A stretch of DNA of 64,000 nucleotides. Source: Paludibacteraceae bacterium. Its GTDB lineage: Bacteria > Bacteroidota > Bacteroidia > Bacteroidales > Paludibacteraceae. How positions within the stretch are numbered: the first letter of the stretch is position 1; each line of letters opens with the position of its first letter. This document shows positions 25,465 through 33,959 of this stretch, in pieces. The stretch is taken from the NCBI GenBank assembly GCA_017647145.1, contig JAGCLD010000016.1, forward strand, positions 1-64,000. The letters are read 5' to 3'. The position numbers and the translations under genes were made by a program. Below the pieces are notes generated by a model that made no database searches, had not been told where the DNA came from, and worked only from the letters and a program-made list of their open reading frames with translations.

Positions 25465-27132
25465 TTACTCTATATGAATAAACCAAACAGTATTGGGAGG
25501 GAGGGTAAGATCAAAGGTGAGAGTTCCCGGAGCGCAAGATTGTATTGTACTCGTCTCAGGTGTTAGTTCACTACATATCTTGTATTTTGAAATCAATGAC
25601 TTGTATTGTTCTTTTGCCCATTCATTGTTGAGGGTGTGGAGAATGCCGCAAGCATCGTCGGGTGACTGCTTAAACATGGTATTCTCTATTCCTAAATTAC
25701 GGCGGTCATCCACCCATTCGTCAAACCAATTGCAATTATTGTCAACTTTATATGTACTTATATTGTAGTCTTCTTTTAGTGACTCTGTTTTTATAGAAAG
25801 GTTTACTTTAGCTTTTGATGCATAAGTCAGCGAATTCCCAAAATTGTATATCATGATGCTTATCTTGCCACTTTGCACATCAACACCTGCAACAGCACTC
25901 ACCTCGGTTTTCAAGAGGGAGTGGCTGGCTTTGACATCAGTTTGTATTCTGTTCATACCTGTCATCGCATGAACACCCTTGGCTACATGGTATGAGATAC
26001 TGGGATTTCCTTCAAAAAGACTTTCTGAGAGATAATCCCATGAAGACAAGTATGACCCACCTGCATTCAGTAGATGTGCATACAATCTTGCGTCATATGC
26101 CGCCATATATGTATGTCCGACCGTACGTGAAAATAGGTCGCGAGATGTTGCTCCCGGTTCGCCATAGAGCATTCTTCCCTCGTCCACTCCATAGTTCAAG
26201 TTAGTAAGTCCATATTTCTCAGCAGTAGTCTTTAGGAAATTGATGCATTCAGCAAGTTGTTTGCCTGATGTTGGGATTCCTGGTTCCACATCATAGAAAG
26301 AGGTTGACAAATAACTTATTCGTGTGCCGACTTTCCCAGTACAATGATTCTTTCCTGTAGCAAGGTGGCGGATAAAAATCTCTTCGTCCCATAATCCTTC
26401 AGTTACAGTCATCGAGTGTGCTCCAATATAAATATCTTCACCGAGTACATCGATTACAGCTTGTACAGTCCAGTCATACAATTTGCAAAATTCATCGGCT
26501 GCGCTTTCAGGAGTTCCATCTATCCCAATAAACCAGTCGGAATTCTCATATTCCGTGAATACTCCCCAGCGCCATTTCTTCACTTCTTCCTTACCAAAAG
26601 TATCAGCCAGGGCTTGAACTATCGCTTTGATGTAACGATAGTAGGCTTCATAGTCCTCTGGTGCGCAAACATTTACACCAAAAGCCGCGGTTTTATACTC
26701 CTTTGTAAACTTTGAAGGCACATTGCCCAATTTGATATGCGGTTTGCAACCGAGAGATAAAATACCCCTGCAATTTTCAATAAGATTATCAAATTTGTAG
26801 TCCTCGTAAGTAGATTTATCCTCCGGATTTAAGAAAAGATCCCTTTCGGGTGATCCACCAGTGGCAGTCATCAACTGAATGTATTCAACGAAATCAAAAA
26901 TGTTGTTTTCTTCGTTCGGAGATGGACTCTTGAATGTGCTGGACATATTCCAAACATTTAGATTTGAAACCAAGTTGGGAATCACCTTTCCTCTGGATGT
27001 AGCGTCCACATCAATGCTATAGTGAAGAGTAACATTATCGTCCAGGTCATATGTATCTTGGCATGCTGACAAGAGAATACCGCATATGATAGATAAAGCG
27101 ATGTTTGCTAAAATAATCCTTAAATTTCGCAT
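25465..27132 (-). CDS. GH39-like glycoside hydrolase lipoprotein
   Basis: 555 residues. Lipoprotein signal with lipobox LLSAC. The mid region looks like a clan GH-A (beta/alpha)8 barrel: the likely acid/base Glu in WGVFTEYENSDW (about 196) and the likely nucleophile Glu in NYGVDEGRML (about 317). The ~120-residue spacing is close to that of GH39 xylosidases/iduronidases. A C-terminal beta-sandwich (about 420-555) follows, as in GH39. Family assignment is by motif only and other GH-A families remain possible. It is transcribed with a neighbouring esterase, without SusC/SusD genes. Confidence 0.65.
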   Translation of the reverse strand: MRNLRIILANIALSIICGILLSACQDTYDLDDNVTLHYSIDVDATSRGKVIPNLVSNLNVWNMSSTFKSPSPNEENNIFDFVEYIQLMTATGGSPERDLFLNPEDKSTYEDYKFDNLIENCRGILSLGCKPHIKLGNVPSKFTKEYKTAAFGVNVCAPEDYEAYYRYIKAIVQALADTFGKEEVKKWRWGVFTEYENSDWFIGIDGTPESAADEFCKLYDWTVQAVIDVLGEDIYIGAHSMTVTEGLWDEEIFIRHLATGKNHCTGKVGTRISYLSTSFYDVEPGIPTSGKQLAECINFLKTTAEKYGLTNLNYGVDEGRMLYGEPGATSRDLFSRTVGHTYMAAYDARLYAHLLNAGGSYLSSWDYLSESLFEGNPSISYHVAKGVHAMTGMNRIQTDVKASHSLLKTEVSAVAGVDVQSGKISIMIYNFGNSLTYASKAKVNLSIKTESLKEDYNISTYKVDNNCNWFDEWVDDRRNLGIENTMFKQSPDDACGILHTLNNEWAKEQYKSLISKYKICSELTPETSTIQSCAPGTLTFDLTLPPNTVWFIHIE

Positions 27133-27164
27133 TGGTAAGAATCTTAGGGGTATAGATGACAGAG

Positions 27165-27172
27165 CAAAGATA
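27165..27172 (-). promoter_or_regulatory. -7 box of the GH39-like gene
   Basis: Minus-strand TATCTTTG, 33 nt before the ATG. A -33 box would fall in the terminator stem of the upstream transcript (27179-27210); no clear TTTG is visible there. Confidence 0.5.
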
Positions 27173-27178
27173 AATAAA

Positions 27179-27210
27179 AAATCCCTGCAACCATGTGATT
27201 ACAGGGATTT
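27179..27210 (-). terminator. Terminator of the GGGtGRT operon
   Basis: AAATCCCTG (27179-27187) and CAGGGATTT (27202-27210) pair; on the minus strand a TTTTTTATTTA tail follows. Confidence 0.85.
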
Positions 27211-27231
27211 AATATTGAGAATTAGTTTAGA

Positions 27232-28242
27232 CTACTTATTCAAAGCTTGAGCTACGTCAACAGCACAAGCAACTGTGCAACCAACCATAGGGTTGTTACC
27301 GATACCGAGGAAGCCCATCATCTCAACGTGAGCAGGAACAGAAGAAGAGCCTGCGAACTGAGCGTCAGAGTGCATACGACCCATAGTGTCGGTCATACCA
27401 TAAGAAGCAGGACCAGCAGCCATGTTGTCTGGGTGAAGAGTACGGCCAGTACCACCACCAGATGCAACTGAGAAGTAAGGTTTGCCAGCGAGTACACGTT
27501 CTTTCTTATAAGTACCAGCAACCGGGTGTTGGAAGCGAGTTGGGTTAGTAGAGTTACCAGTGATAGACACATCTACACCTTCTTTCCACATGATAGCCAC
27601 GCCTTCACGTACATCATCAGCACCATAGCAATTTACTTTAGCACGAGGTCCATCGCTATAAGCAATGCGACGTACTTCTTTAAGTTCACCGCTATAGTAG
27701 TCAAATTCAGTTTGCACATAAGTAAAGCCATTGATACGGCTGATGATTTGTGCTGCATCTTTACCCAAACCGTTCAAGATAACGCGTAAAGGTTCTTTGC
27801 GCACTTTGTCAGCTTTAGCAGCAATCTTGATAGCACCTTCAGCAGCAGCGAAAGATTCGTGTCCAGCCAAGAAAGCAAAACATTTTGTTTCTTCACGGAG
27901 CAACATAGCAGCCAAGTTACCGTGTCCAAGACCTACTTTACGGTCATCAGCCACAGAACCCGGGATACAGAATGCTTGCAATCCGATACCGATAGCTTCA
28001 GCAGCTTCAGCAGCAGTTTTCACACCTTTCTTGATTGCGATAGCACAACCCACCACGTATGCCCACTTTGCATTTTCAAAGCAGATTGGTTGTGTTTCTT
28101 CACATGCCAAATAAGGGTCTAATCCATATTGGTCACAAATAGCATTAGCTTCTTCAATATCTTTGATACCGTTTTCATTCAAAGCAGCCAAAATCTGCTT
28201 CATACGACGGTCTTGACTTTCAAATTTAACTTCTCTAATCAT
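27232..28242 (-). CDS. GGGtGRT protein
   Basis: 336 residues, cytosolic. Named after the conserved glycine-rich motif SGGGTGRTLHPDNMAAG (about 270-286). Nine or more cysteines, several conserved-looking (YLACEETQPIC, VVGC, AFCIPG, MVGCTVAC), suggest metal or Fe-S binding. A second conserved block MGRMHSDAQFAGSSSVPAH follows. The family is widespread and highly conserved in anaerobes and almost always sits next to an IscU-like scaffold gene, as here (18 nt downstream of it). I know of no settled biochemical function; a link to Fe-S metabolism is inferred from the neighbour. Confidence 0.85.
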   Translation of the reverse strand: MIREVKFESQDRRMKQILAALNENGIKDIEEANAICDQYGLDPYLACEETQPICFENAKWAYVVGCAIAIKKGVKTAAEAAEAIGIGLQAFCIPGSVADDRKVGLGHGNLAAMLLREETKCFAFLAGHESFAAAEGAIKIAAKADKVRKEPLRVILNGLGKDAAQIISRINGFTYVQTEFDYYSGELKEVRRIAYSDGPRAKVNCYGADDVREGVAIMWKEGVDVSITGNSTNPTRFQHPVAGTYKKERVLAGKPYFSVASGGGTGRTLHPDNMAAGPASYGMTDTMGRMHSDAQFAGSSSVPAHVEMMGFLGIGNNPMVGCTVACAVDVAQALNK

Positions 28243-28260
28243 AATTCATTCCTCCTATTA

Positions 28261-28962
28261 TTATTCGTGACGTGGATCAATGTGTTTAACAGCACCTTGT
28301 TCTTCAGTGAAGCGTCCGTAAGTACCCGTTACTTTTTTCAAAGCTTCGTTAGCGTCTGTACCTTTCTTGATTTCATCCATGAATTTTCCAAGGTGAACAA
28401 ATTCATATCCGCACACTTCGTCGTTTTTGTCCAAAGCAACGCGTTTGATGTAACCTTCAGCCATTTCGAGATAGCGAGGACCTTTTGCCAATGTACCATA
28501 AAGAGTACCTACTTGGCTACGAAGACCTTTACCCAAGTCTTCCAATCCAGCACCAATCATCAAACCACCTTCAGAGAAAGCAGATTGAGTACGTCCGTAT
28601 ACAATTTGCAAGAAGAGTTCGCGCATTGCAGTGTTGATAGCGTCGCACACCAAGTCAGTGTTCAAAGCTTCCAAAAGTGTTTTACCCGGAAGGATTTCAG
28701 ATGCCATAGCAGCAGAGTGAGTCATTCCTGAGCATCCAATAGTTTCAACCAATGCTTCTTGTATGATACCTTCTTTAACGTTCAAAGTGAGTTTGCAAGC
28801 ACCTTGTTGAGGCGCACACCAACCAATACCGTGAGTTAAACCAGAAATATCCTTGATATCTTTTGCTTTTACCCATTTACCTTCTTCAGGTATAGGAGCC
28901 GGACCGTGATTAGGACCTTTTTTTACGACACACATGTGTTCTACTTCGTGTGAATAAACCAT
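28261..28962 (-). CDS. IscU/NifU-like Fe-S scaffold family protein
   Basis: 233 residues. The central region resembles IscU/NifU-N: TIGCSGMTHSAAMASE corresponds to the second scaffold cysteine motif (GCGSAIASS), and GWCAPQQGACKL is a candidate for the first. The third ligand, normally in an HCS-like motif, is not found at the corresponding place (YGRTQSAFSEGGL). An N-terminal extension and a C-terminal tail (EVCGYEFVHLGKFMDEI) are specific to the form paired with GGGtGRT. So it is probably a specialised scaffold or carrier, not a housekeeping IscU. First gene of a two-gene operon. Confidence 0.85.
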   Translation of the reverse strand: MVYSHEVEHMCVVKKGPNHGPAPIPEEGKWVKAKDIKDISGLTHGIGWCAPQQGACKLTLNVKEGIIQEALVETIGCSGMTHSAAMASEILPGKTLLEALNTDLVCDAINTAMRELFLQIVYGRTQSAFSEGGLMIGAGLEDLGKGLRSQVGTLYGTLAKGPRYLEMAEGYIKRVALDKNDEVCGYEFVHLGKFMDEIKKGTDANEALKKVTGTYGRFTEEQGAVKHIDPRHE

Positions 28963-29020
28963 AGTCGTTTTTGTTATTGTGTTAATAATTAATAATGTAA
29001 TTTCATTTGTAAATGGAGTG

Positions 29021-29052
29021 CAAAGATACTAAAAAAACGTTACACAGGCAAC
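29021..29052 (-). promoter_or_regulatory. Promoter of IscU-like/GGGtGRT operon
   Basis: Minus-strand GTTG (29049-29052), 20-nt spacer, TATCTTTG (29021-29028). Leader about 50 nt. Confidence 0.75.
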
Positions 29053-29061
29053 CCTACGTCA

Positions 29062-29541
29062 CTAATCTGCGATAACATCTGCCAGTTGTGCTTTTGTGAG
29101 AGCGATTAAGGCATTAGCCTCCACCTTTGCCTGCATGCCCCTCACCCCTGCGCTGACGTATATATAGGGAAAATCCACGCAGGAGTTGTGGAAATAAGTA
29201 GGATAGAGTTTTTTCATTCCGACAGGCGAACATCCACCTCTAATGTACCCTGTCGTGGGGAGCAATTCTTTCTGTTGTAATGGCGCACAACTTTTATTTC
29301 CACTCACCTTTGCAATCTTTTTCAGGTCCACCTCTTTATCTCCCGGCAACACCACTACCAAGACTCCCGTCTTATCACCTCTCAAGACAATCGTCTTAAA
29401 GACTTGTTCAATGGGTTCACCTAATTGTTGTGCCACATGCAATGCACCTAAGTCATGTTCCTCCACATGATAGGCTATCAACTCGTAAGGCACTTTGGCC
29501 GCATCGAGCAAGCGCGCCGCATTCGTTTTAGGAAGTTTCAT
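29062..29541 (-). CDS. ybaK: Cys-tRNA(Pro)/prolyl-tRNA deacylase YbaK
   Basis: 159 residues. Free-standing editing enzyme that hydrolyses mischarged Cys-tRNA(Pro). KTIVLRGDKTGVLVVVLPGD and the GYIRGGCSPVGMKKLYPTY motif are diagnostic of the YbaK/EbsC branch; SAGVRGMQAKVEA follows. Last gene of a minus-strand run from rsmE, 12 nt after the glycosyltransferase. Confidence 0.93.
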   Translation of the reverse strand: MKLPKTNAARLLDAAKVPYELIAYHVEEHDLGALHVAQQLGEPIEQVFKTIVLRGDKTGVLVVVLPGDKEVDLKKIAKVSGNKSCAPLQQKELLPTTGYIRGGCSPVGMKKLYPTYFHNSCVDFPYIYVSAGVRGMQAKVEANALIALTKAQLADVIAD

Positions 29542-29553
29542 TACAAGAATTAT

Positions 29554-30564
29554 TTAGGTTCTTTTGTGTCTGACGTGATAATCCCACACAATACAACGTT
29601 TGACGATACCAAAAGGTTGTGTCACACACATTTTTTCCATATTCTCACTTCGTTTTTGCACAAATTCCGGCATACGTTTCATGCGTTGATAATCACAACG
29701 CGCCTTCAAAACAGCACGAAATGAGCCCCATTTTCCTTTCAGCAAGAACATTAAGGCCGCCATATAATCCAGCAAAAAACGCACCATCATCACCTTCCAT
29801 AATCGGTTCTTGGGAAGATTTTTATAGAGCATCAACAGGTTGTTGCGAAAATTGAGGTAATCTTTGCGTGGGTTTTCCTTAGGCAGGCTTCCGCCTCCGA
29901 CATGATAGACCACACTTTGCGGCACATAAGCCACTTCCCAACCACGAGAAGCCAATCGCCAGCACAAATCAATTTCCTCCATGTGGGCAAAAAAGTCTTT
30001 ATCCAGTCCACCCACCTCCTGATAAGAAGAACTTCTTATACACAAGCAAGCACCCGTTGCCCAAAAGATGCGTGTGGGGAGTTCATATTGACCTTTATCT
30101 TCCTCCACCGCGTCAAACATTCTGCCGTAGCAATAAGGATAACCCCATTCATCCATCATCCCCCCACATGCACCGGCATGCTCGAAATAGGCACGACGAT
30201 GATAGCTTCTTATTTTGGGCTGACACGCTGCCACTTGAGGATGTTCATCCATATACTGCACTAATCCATCCAACCATCCTGGGGTGACCTCCACATCACT
30301 GTTAAGCAGCACAAACAACTCAGCATCCACAGCCGACAATGCCCGGTTATACCCTTCTGCAAAACCATAATTCTGCTCCAACGGCAACCAATCCACAGTA
30401 GGGAAAGACTTCACAAGCCCTTGTGAACCATCCGTCGAGCCATTATCTGCCACCACAATTCTCACTCCTTCTCCTTGCGAGCAAGCCACAACAGAAGGCA
30501 AGAAGTCAGAGAGAAATTTCTCTCCGTTCCAATTCAATATAACAACAGCTACTTTCATTTTCAT
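29554..30564 (-). CDS. Family 2 glycosyltransferase
   Basis: About 336 residues from MKMKVAVVILNWNGEKF; the longer upstream frame would overlap the acyltransferase gene by 128 nt and is not used. The GT-A fold is shown by VVADNGSTDGS, VLLNSDVEVTPGWLDGL (DxD-like Asp), and GACLCIRSSSY. Near the end, about 20 hydrophobic residues (MVRFLLDYMAALMFLLKG) suggest membrane contact. It resembles rhamnosyl/N-acetylglucosaminyl-type transferases for surface glycans; acceptor unknown. It starts 13 nt after the acyltransferase stop. Confidence 0.87.
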   Translation of the reverse strand: MKMKVAVVILNWNGEKFLSDFLPSVVACSQGEGVRIVVADNGSTDGSQGLVKSFPTVDWLPLEQNYGFAEGYNRALSAVDAELFVLLNSDVEVTPGWLDGLVQYMDEHPQVAACQPKIRSYHRRAYFEHAGACGGMMDEWGYPYCYGRMFDAVEEDKGQYELPTRIFWATGACLCIRSSSYQEVGGLDKDFFAHMEEIDLCWRLASRGWEVAYVPQSVVYHVGGGSLPKENPRKDYLNFRNNLLMLYKNLPKNRLWKVMMVRFLLDYMAALMFLLKGKWGSFRAVLKARCDYQRMKRMPEFVQKRSENMEKMCVTQPFGIVKRCIVWDYHVRHKRT

Positions 30565-30577
30565 AAGCAGATTATCA

Positions 30578-31423
30578 TTAAGGTTTATGTTTCCAGCGGT
30601 TATGACTCCACAGCCAGAAAGCCGGTGCCCGATTGATGGTATTCTCCAAACGTCGCGCATAGGCTTCGGTGATAGCATGCATTTTCTCTTGTTGCGGATG
30701 TTCACTCAGCAAGATCAATTCACAGCGGTAATAGCCTCGCTTCACAAATTGGTTGTCCATATAAAACACCGGATAACCAAACTTCTTTGCCAGCACTTCA
30801 GTACCGGTCAATACTGCAGTTGGTTGATTTAAGAACTCTGTCCAGTAATGTATATTTTGGCGTGAAGGTGACTGATCTGCTACCATTCCATAGAACACAG
30901 GGGCACCCTCTTTACGTGCCACCACCATGTGGCGCAACAACATTTGCTTCTCCACATTGATTGAACCATGCGCAGAACGGATGGTAGCCATCAATTTGTC
31001 AAAATACGCATTAGAAAGACGTCGATACACATTAAAGAAACGCTTATTTGGCAACACACTATGATTACCAAGAATGGTGAGCCACTCCCAATTTCCATAA
31101 TGGCTTGTCATCAGCATACACCCTCCGTATTGCTGAGCCATTCGGTCGACTTCTTCCCAGTTTACAACCTCTATGCGCTCGAAGGTTTCCTGTTCAGACA
31201 TACAGCGGAAATAAGGAATTTCCACCAACAAGTCGGCAAAGAAATGATAGAAGTTCTTTTCGGTTGATTTAAGCCATGCCTCATCAGCCTCCGGATAGGC
31301 ATTCCGAAGATTCTTCCTCACCACCTTCTTTCTGTATCGCACAATATATCGCAAGAAAGGATACAGGCACACATCAGCGCACCAATAACGAAATCGCAGA
31401 GGCAAACAAGAGGACAAGCACAT
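30578..31423 (-). CDS. LpxL/HtrB-like lysophospholipid acyltransferase
   Basis: 281 residues. An N-terminal hydrophobic helix is followed by the HxxxxD/E-type active site as TSHYGNWEWL (His about 106). VFYGMVADQSP and GTEVLAKKFGYPVFYMDN are hallmarks of the lipid A biosynthesis acyltransferase family. It adds a secondary acyl chain to lipid A or a related lipid at the inner membrane. Sits in a row with a glycosyltransferase, hinting at cell-envelope glycolipid synthesis. Confidence 0.88.
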   Translation of the reverse strand: MCLSSCLPLRFRYWCADVCLYPFLRYIVRYRKKVVRKNLRNAYPEADEAWLKSTEKNFYHFFADLLVEIPYFRCMSEQETFERIEVVNWEEVDRMAQQYGGCMLMTSHYGNWEWLTILGNHSVLPNKRFFNVYRRLSNAYFDKLMATIRSAHGSINVEKQMLLRHMVVARKEGAPVFYGMVADQSPSRQNIHYWTEFLNQPTAVLTGTEVLAKKFGYPVFYMDNQFVKRGYYRCELILLSEHPQQEKMHAITEAYARRLENTINRAPAFWLWSHNRWKHKP

Positions 31424-31457
31424 AGGCTCTCAAAAAAAACAATTTAGAGGGAAAGTA

Positions 31458-31781
31458 CTATTCTTCCGGTGTATATACACCGATAGAAACGCCATATTGG
31501 AACTCACCTTCAAGGATTTGAGCAATCAACTCATCGTTCAAGTTTACACCATCCTTGCGAGCTGCTTTCGCAATAAACTCAAACATCTTTTCTTCATCAA
31601 TGTTTGCTTCTTCGGCAGTATCTTCGTCTATTAAACCTTCACTTTCGTAGTATTCATAAATAACATCCAACACATATTGAATATCATCTTTTGAAAGTTG
31701 TTCACGATCATTTTTATCCAAGAAATCATAGATAAATTCTACTGCGCGATCGTCATCATAGGTAAGCAAATCTTCTGTCAT
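31458..31781 (-). CDS. Conserved acidic hypothetical protein
   Basis: 107 residues, strongly acidic, no signal peptide, mainly helical by eye. Motifs such as YDDDRAVEFIYDFLD and ILEGEFQYGVSIGVYTPEE are conserved in Bacteroidales proteins of unknown function. It sits between rsmE and the acyltransferase, 32 nt after rsmE. I do not recognise a domain. Confidence 0.7.
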   Translation of the reverse strand: MTEDLLTYDDDRAVEFIYDFLDKNDREQLSKDDIQYVLDVIYEYYESEGLIDEDTAEEANIDEEKMFEFIAKAARKDGVNLNDELIAQILEGEFQYGVSIGVYTPEE

Positions 31782-31813
31782 AATCTTAATTATTTGATGT
31801 TACTATATTTTTC

Positions 31814-32515
31814 TTATACTTGATTAATCAATGCCACTGTGTGACATGCCACCACTCCTGCTGTCTCCGTGCGCAAGCGACTTTCGCCCAAGGACACCGG
31901 CACATAGCCCAGAGTCATTGCCTTTTTCACCTCTTCTTCACTAAAGTCACCCTCCGGTCCTATCAACACCACCACATCCGTAGCCAGACGCAGTTCCTGT
32001 TGCAAGAGGCGTTTTTCATCCTTATAACAATGCGCAATAAAGCGTTGTTCACACGATGTATTCTCTACAAACTCCTCAAATGAGCACATGTCATTCAATT
32101 TAGGCATGTATGCTTTGAGCGATTGCTTTGCAGCCGACACCATTATTTTGTGCAGTCGTTCCGTCTTCACCACTTTTCTCTCCGAGAATCTGCATAAGAG
32201 TGGTGTTATTTCATCCACACCAATTTCCGTACATTTCTCCACCATCCACTCCAGTCTATCCATGTTTTTTGTTGGAGCAATAGCCACATGCAGTCGATAA
32301 GGGCGCTTATTCACTTGTTGTTCCGAAGACAGCACTTCAAAAGCACAATGTTTCGGGTGTGGATTGGTAATGCGAGCCTGATATGTATTTCCCTTACCAT
32401 CCGTAAGCAGAATATCATCACCGGCCGTAAGTCTCAGCACTCGTACACAATGTTGAGATTCCTCTTCATCCAGTTCCCAACAACGATCTATCTCAGGCAC
32501 ATAAAACAAATACAT
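31814..32515 (-). CDS. rsmE: 16S rRNA (uracil1498-N3)-methyltransferase
   Basis: SPOUT-class methyltransferase. Start at MYLFYVPEIDR (ATG at 32513-32515), since the promoter at 32537-32568 lies inside the longer frame; length 233 residues. The N-terminal PUA-like part includes ESQHCVRVLRLTAGD. The trefoil-knot motifs are LIGPEGDFSEEEV and SLGESRLRTETAGVVA. It modifies U1498 of 16S rRNA. Confidence 0.94.
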   Translation of the reverse strand: MYLFYVPEIDRCWELDEEESQHCVRVLRLTAGDDILLTDGKGNTYQARITNPHPKHCAFEVLSSEQQVNKRPYRLHVAIAPTKNMDRLEWMVEKCTEIGVDEITPLLCRFSERKVVKTERLHKIMVSAAKQSLKAYMPKLNDMCSFEEFVENTSCEQRFIAHCYKDEKRLLQQELRLATDVVVLIGPEGDFSEEEVKKAMTLGYVPVSLGESRLRTETAGVVACHTVALINQV

Positions 32516-32536
32516 AACTTTCTCTGTTTTTTTTCG

Positions 32537-32568
32537 CAAACTTAATAAACTTTCCCAATATGTACAAA
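32537..32568 (-). promoter_or_regulatory. Promoter of the rsmE operon
   Basis: Minus-strand TTTG (32565-32568), 20-nt spacer, TAAGTTTG (32537-32544). It excludes the upstream ATGs of the rsmE frame. Confidence 0.75.
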
Positions 32569-32648
32569 TCACCACTATCACTCTCTACCTGCAAGTTCAG
32601 ATTATCCTTCCACAAATGCAAGCATCACTATTTGCACGCAGACACAAG

Positions 32649-32680
32649 TTTGGCGTTTTCGAATGGTTTTTATACTTTTG
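32649..32680 (+). promoter_or_regulatory. Promoter of rlmH
   Basis: Plus-strand TTTG (32649-32652), 20-nt spacer, TACTTTTG (32673-32680). Divergent from the rsmE promoter. Confidence 0.75.
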
Positions 32681-32725
32681 GGACTTGTTTGGTATTCCCA
32701 AATAAACTGAATAAAATAACACCGT

Positions 32726-33199
32726 ATGAAGATTGTTTTTATTGTGGTAGGCAAAACTGTAGATACACACCTACAAGCACTAGCAGCTGATTATGCAAAG
32801 CGAATAGGTTTTTATGTTCCGTTTGAAGTCCAGATGGTACCCGACCTAAAAAACACCAAGAATATGGCAGAAACAGAACAGAAAGAGCGAGAGGGAGAAC
32901 TCATCTTAAAAATGTTACAGCCATCTGACTATTTGGTGTTATTAGATGAGCGTGGCAAAGAGTTTCGCTCTGTAGAATTTGCTCAGTATATTCAAGACCG
33001 GATGTTAACTTCTTGCAAGCGCTTATGTTTCTTGATAGGCGGTCCTTATGGTTTTTCCGAAGCCGTTTATCAGCGAAGCAATGCCAAGGTTTCGTTATCC
33101 AAGATGACCTTCTCACATCAAATGGTAAGGGTGATATTCCTTGAACAACTTTATCGTGCCTTGACCATCCTTAAGGGCGAGCCTTATCATCATGAATGA
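32726..33199 (+). CDS. rlmH: 23S rRNA (pseudouridine1915-N3)-methyltransferase
   Basis: 157 residues, normal RlmH length. SPOUT fold with the LLDERGKEFRSVEFAQY segment, the FLIGGPYGFS SAM-binding knot and the closing SLSKMTFSHQMVRVIFLEQLYRA motif. It methylates Psi1915 in helix 69 of 23S rRNA. Single plus-strand gene between two minus-strand operons; converges on the GGGPS gene 7 nt away. Confidence 0.96.
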   Translation: MKIVFIVVGKTVDTHLQALAADYAKRIGFYVPFEVQMVPDLKNTKNMAETEQKEREGELILKMLQPSDYLVLLDERGKEFRSVEFAQYIQDRMLTSCKRLCFLIGGPYGFSEAVYQRSNAKVSLSKMTFSHQMVRVIFLEQLYRALTILKGEPYHHE

Positions 33200-33206
33200 T
33201 GCAGCA

Positions 33207-33959
33207 TCAAGGCTTCCACTGATGAATATAGGCTGTAAAAGGGAGTATATCTTCCGGATGTGCCTCAAAATGATTACCTATTACAACAAGATTGGCTCCT
33301 GCTTGCAAGGCGGCATCGATTTGTTGTATAGAGCGAATACCTCCCCCTACGATAAGAGGAATGGAAAGACCTTCAGATACAGTTTGAACAGTAGCAGCCG
33401 ATATGGCATGCGCCGCTCCACTCCCTGCTTCCAGATAGACCAACTTCATACCTAAGAGTTGCCCTGCCAATGCAGTAGAAAGTATTGCGTGTGGGTTATC
33501 CTCCGAAAGCGGTTGTGTTTGACTGACACGTTCCACAGAAGATTGCTTACCCCCATCCACCAGAATATACCCTGTGGGCAACACTTCCACACCCGATGTT
33601 GCAATAGCACATGCCGCTTTGACGTGTTGTCCGATGAGTAAGTCGGGGTTTCGTCCCGAAATTAGCGACAGAAGCAGTAGCCCATCAGCATGAGGCGTAA
33701 ATTGCTGTACATCTCCAGGAAAGAGAACAACCGGAATATCTACATGCTGCTTGAGCGCCAACACAAAATCTTCAATAGAATGATTGATTCCACTTCCTCC
33801 CACAAAGATAAAATCAGGTTGTGCCTTGCCGATTTCCCTGTAAGGTACTTGCTCCGAACCGGTATATTTATCCGGATCAAGCAAGACAGCTATCATCTTC
33901 TTCCGAAGGTTTTTCTGTTGCAGAATATACGAATACAGTTTATCCCTCTTTGATTCCAT
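33207..33959 (-). CDS. GGGPS/PcrB-family prenyl-glyceryl-phosphate synthase
   Basis: About 250 residues from MESKRDKLYSYILQQK (ATG at 33957-33959), which overlaps the end of the PPTase gene by 20 nt. TIM barrel that joins glycerol-1-phosphate and an isoprenyl diphosphate. IAVLLDPDKY, LFPGDVQQ, LPTGYILVDGGKQSSV, YLEAGSGA and VGGGIRS mark the phosphate and prenyl sites. Bacteroidota members are of the larger GGGPS type, related to the archaeal ether-lipid enzyme; product chain length cannot be told here. Product use in bacteria is poorly known. Confidence 0.87.
   Translation of the reverse strand: MESKRDKLYSYILQQKNLRKKMIAVLLDPDKYTGSEQVPYREIGKAQPDFIFVGGSGINHSIEDFVLALKQHVDIPVVLFPGDVQQFTPHADGLLLLSLISGRNPDLLIGQHVKAACAIATSGVEVLPTGYILVDGGKQSSVERVSQTQPLSEDNPHAILSTALAGQLLGMKLVYLEAGSGAAHAISAATVQTVSEGLSIPLIVGGGIRSIQQIDAALQAGANLVVIGNHFEAHPEDILPFTAYIHQWKP

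Noticed and set aside
30565-30705. N-terminal extension of the glycosyltransferase
   Set aside because: It would overlap the acyltransferase gene by 128 nt and adds sequence unlike GT2 N-termini; the start at 30564 or 30558 fits.
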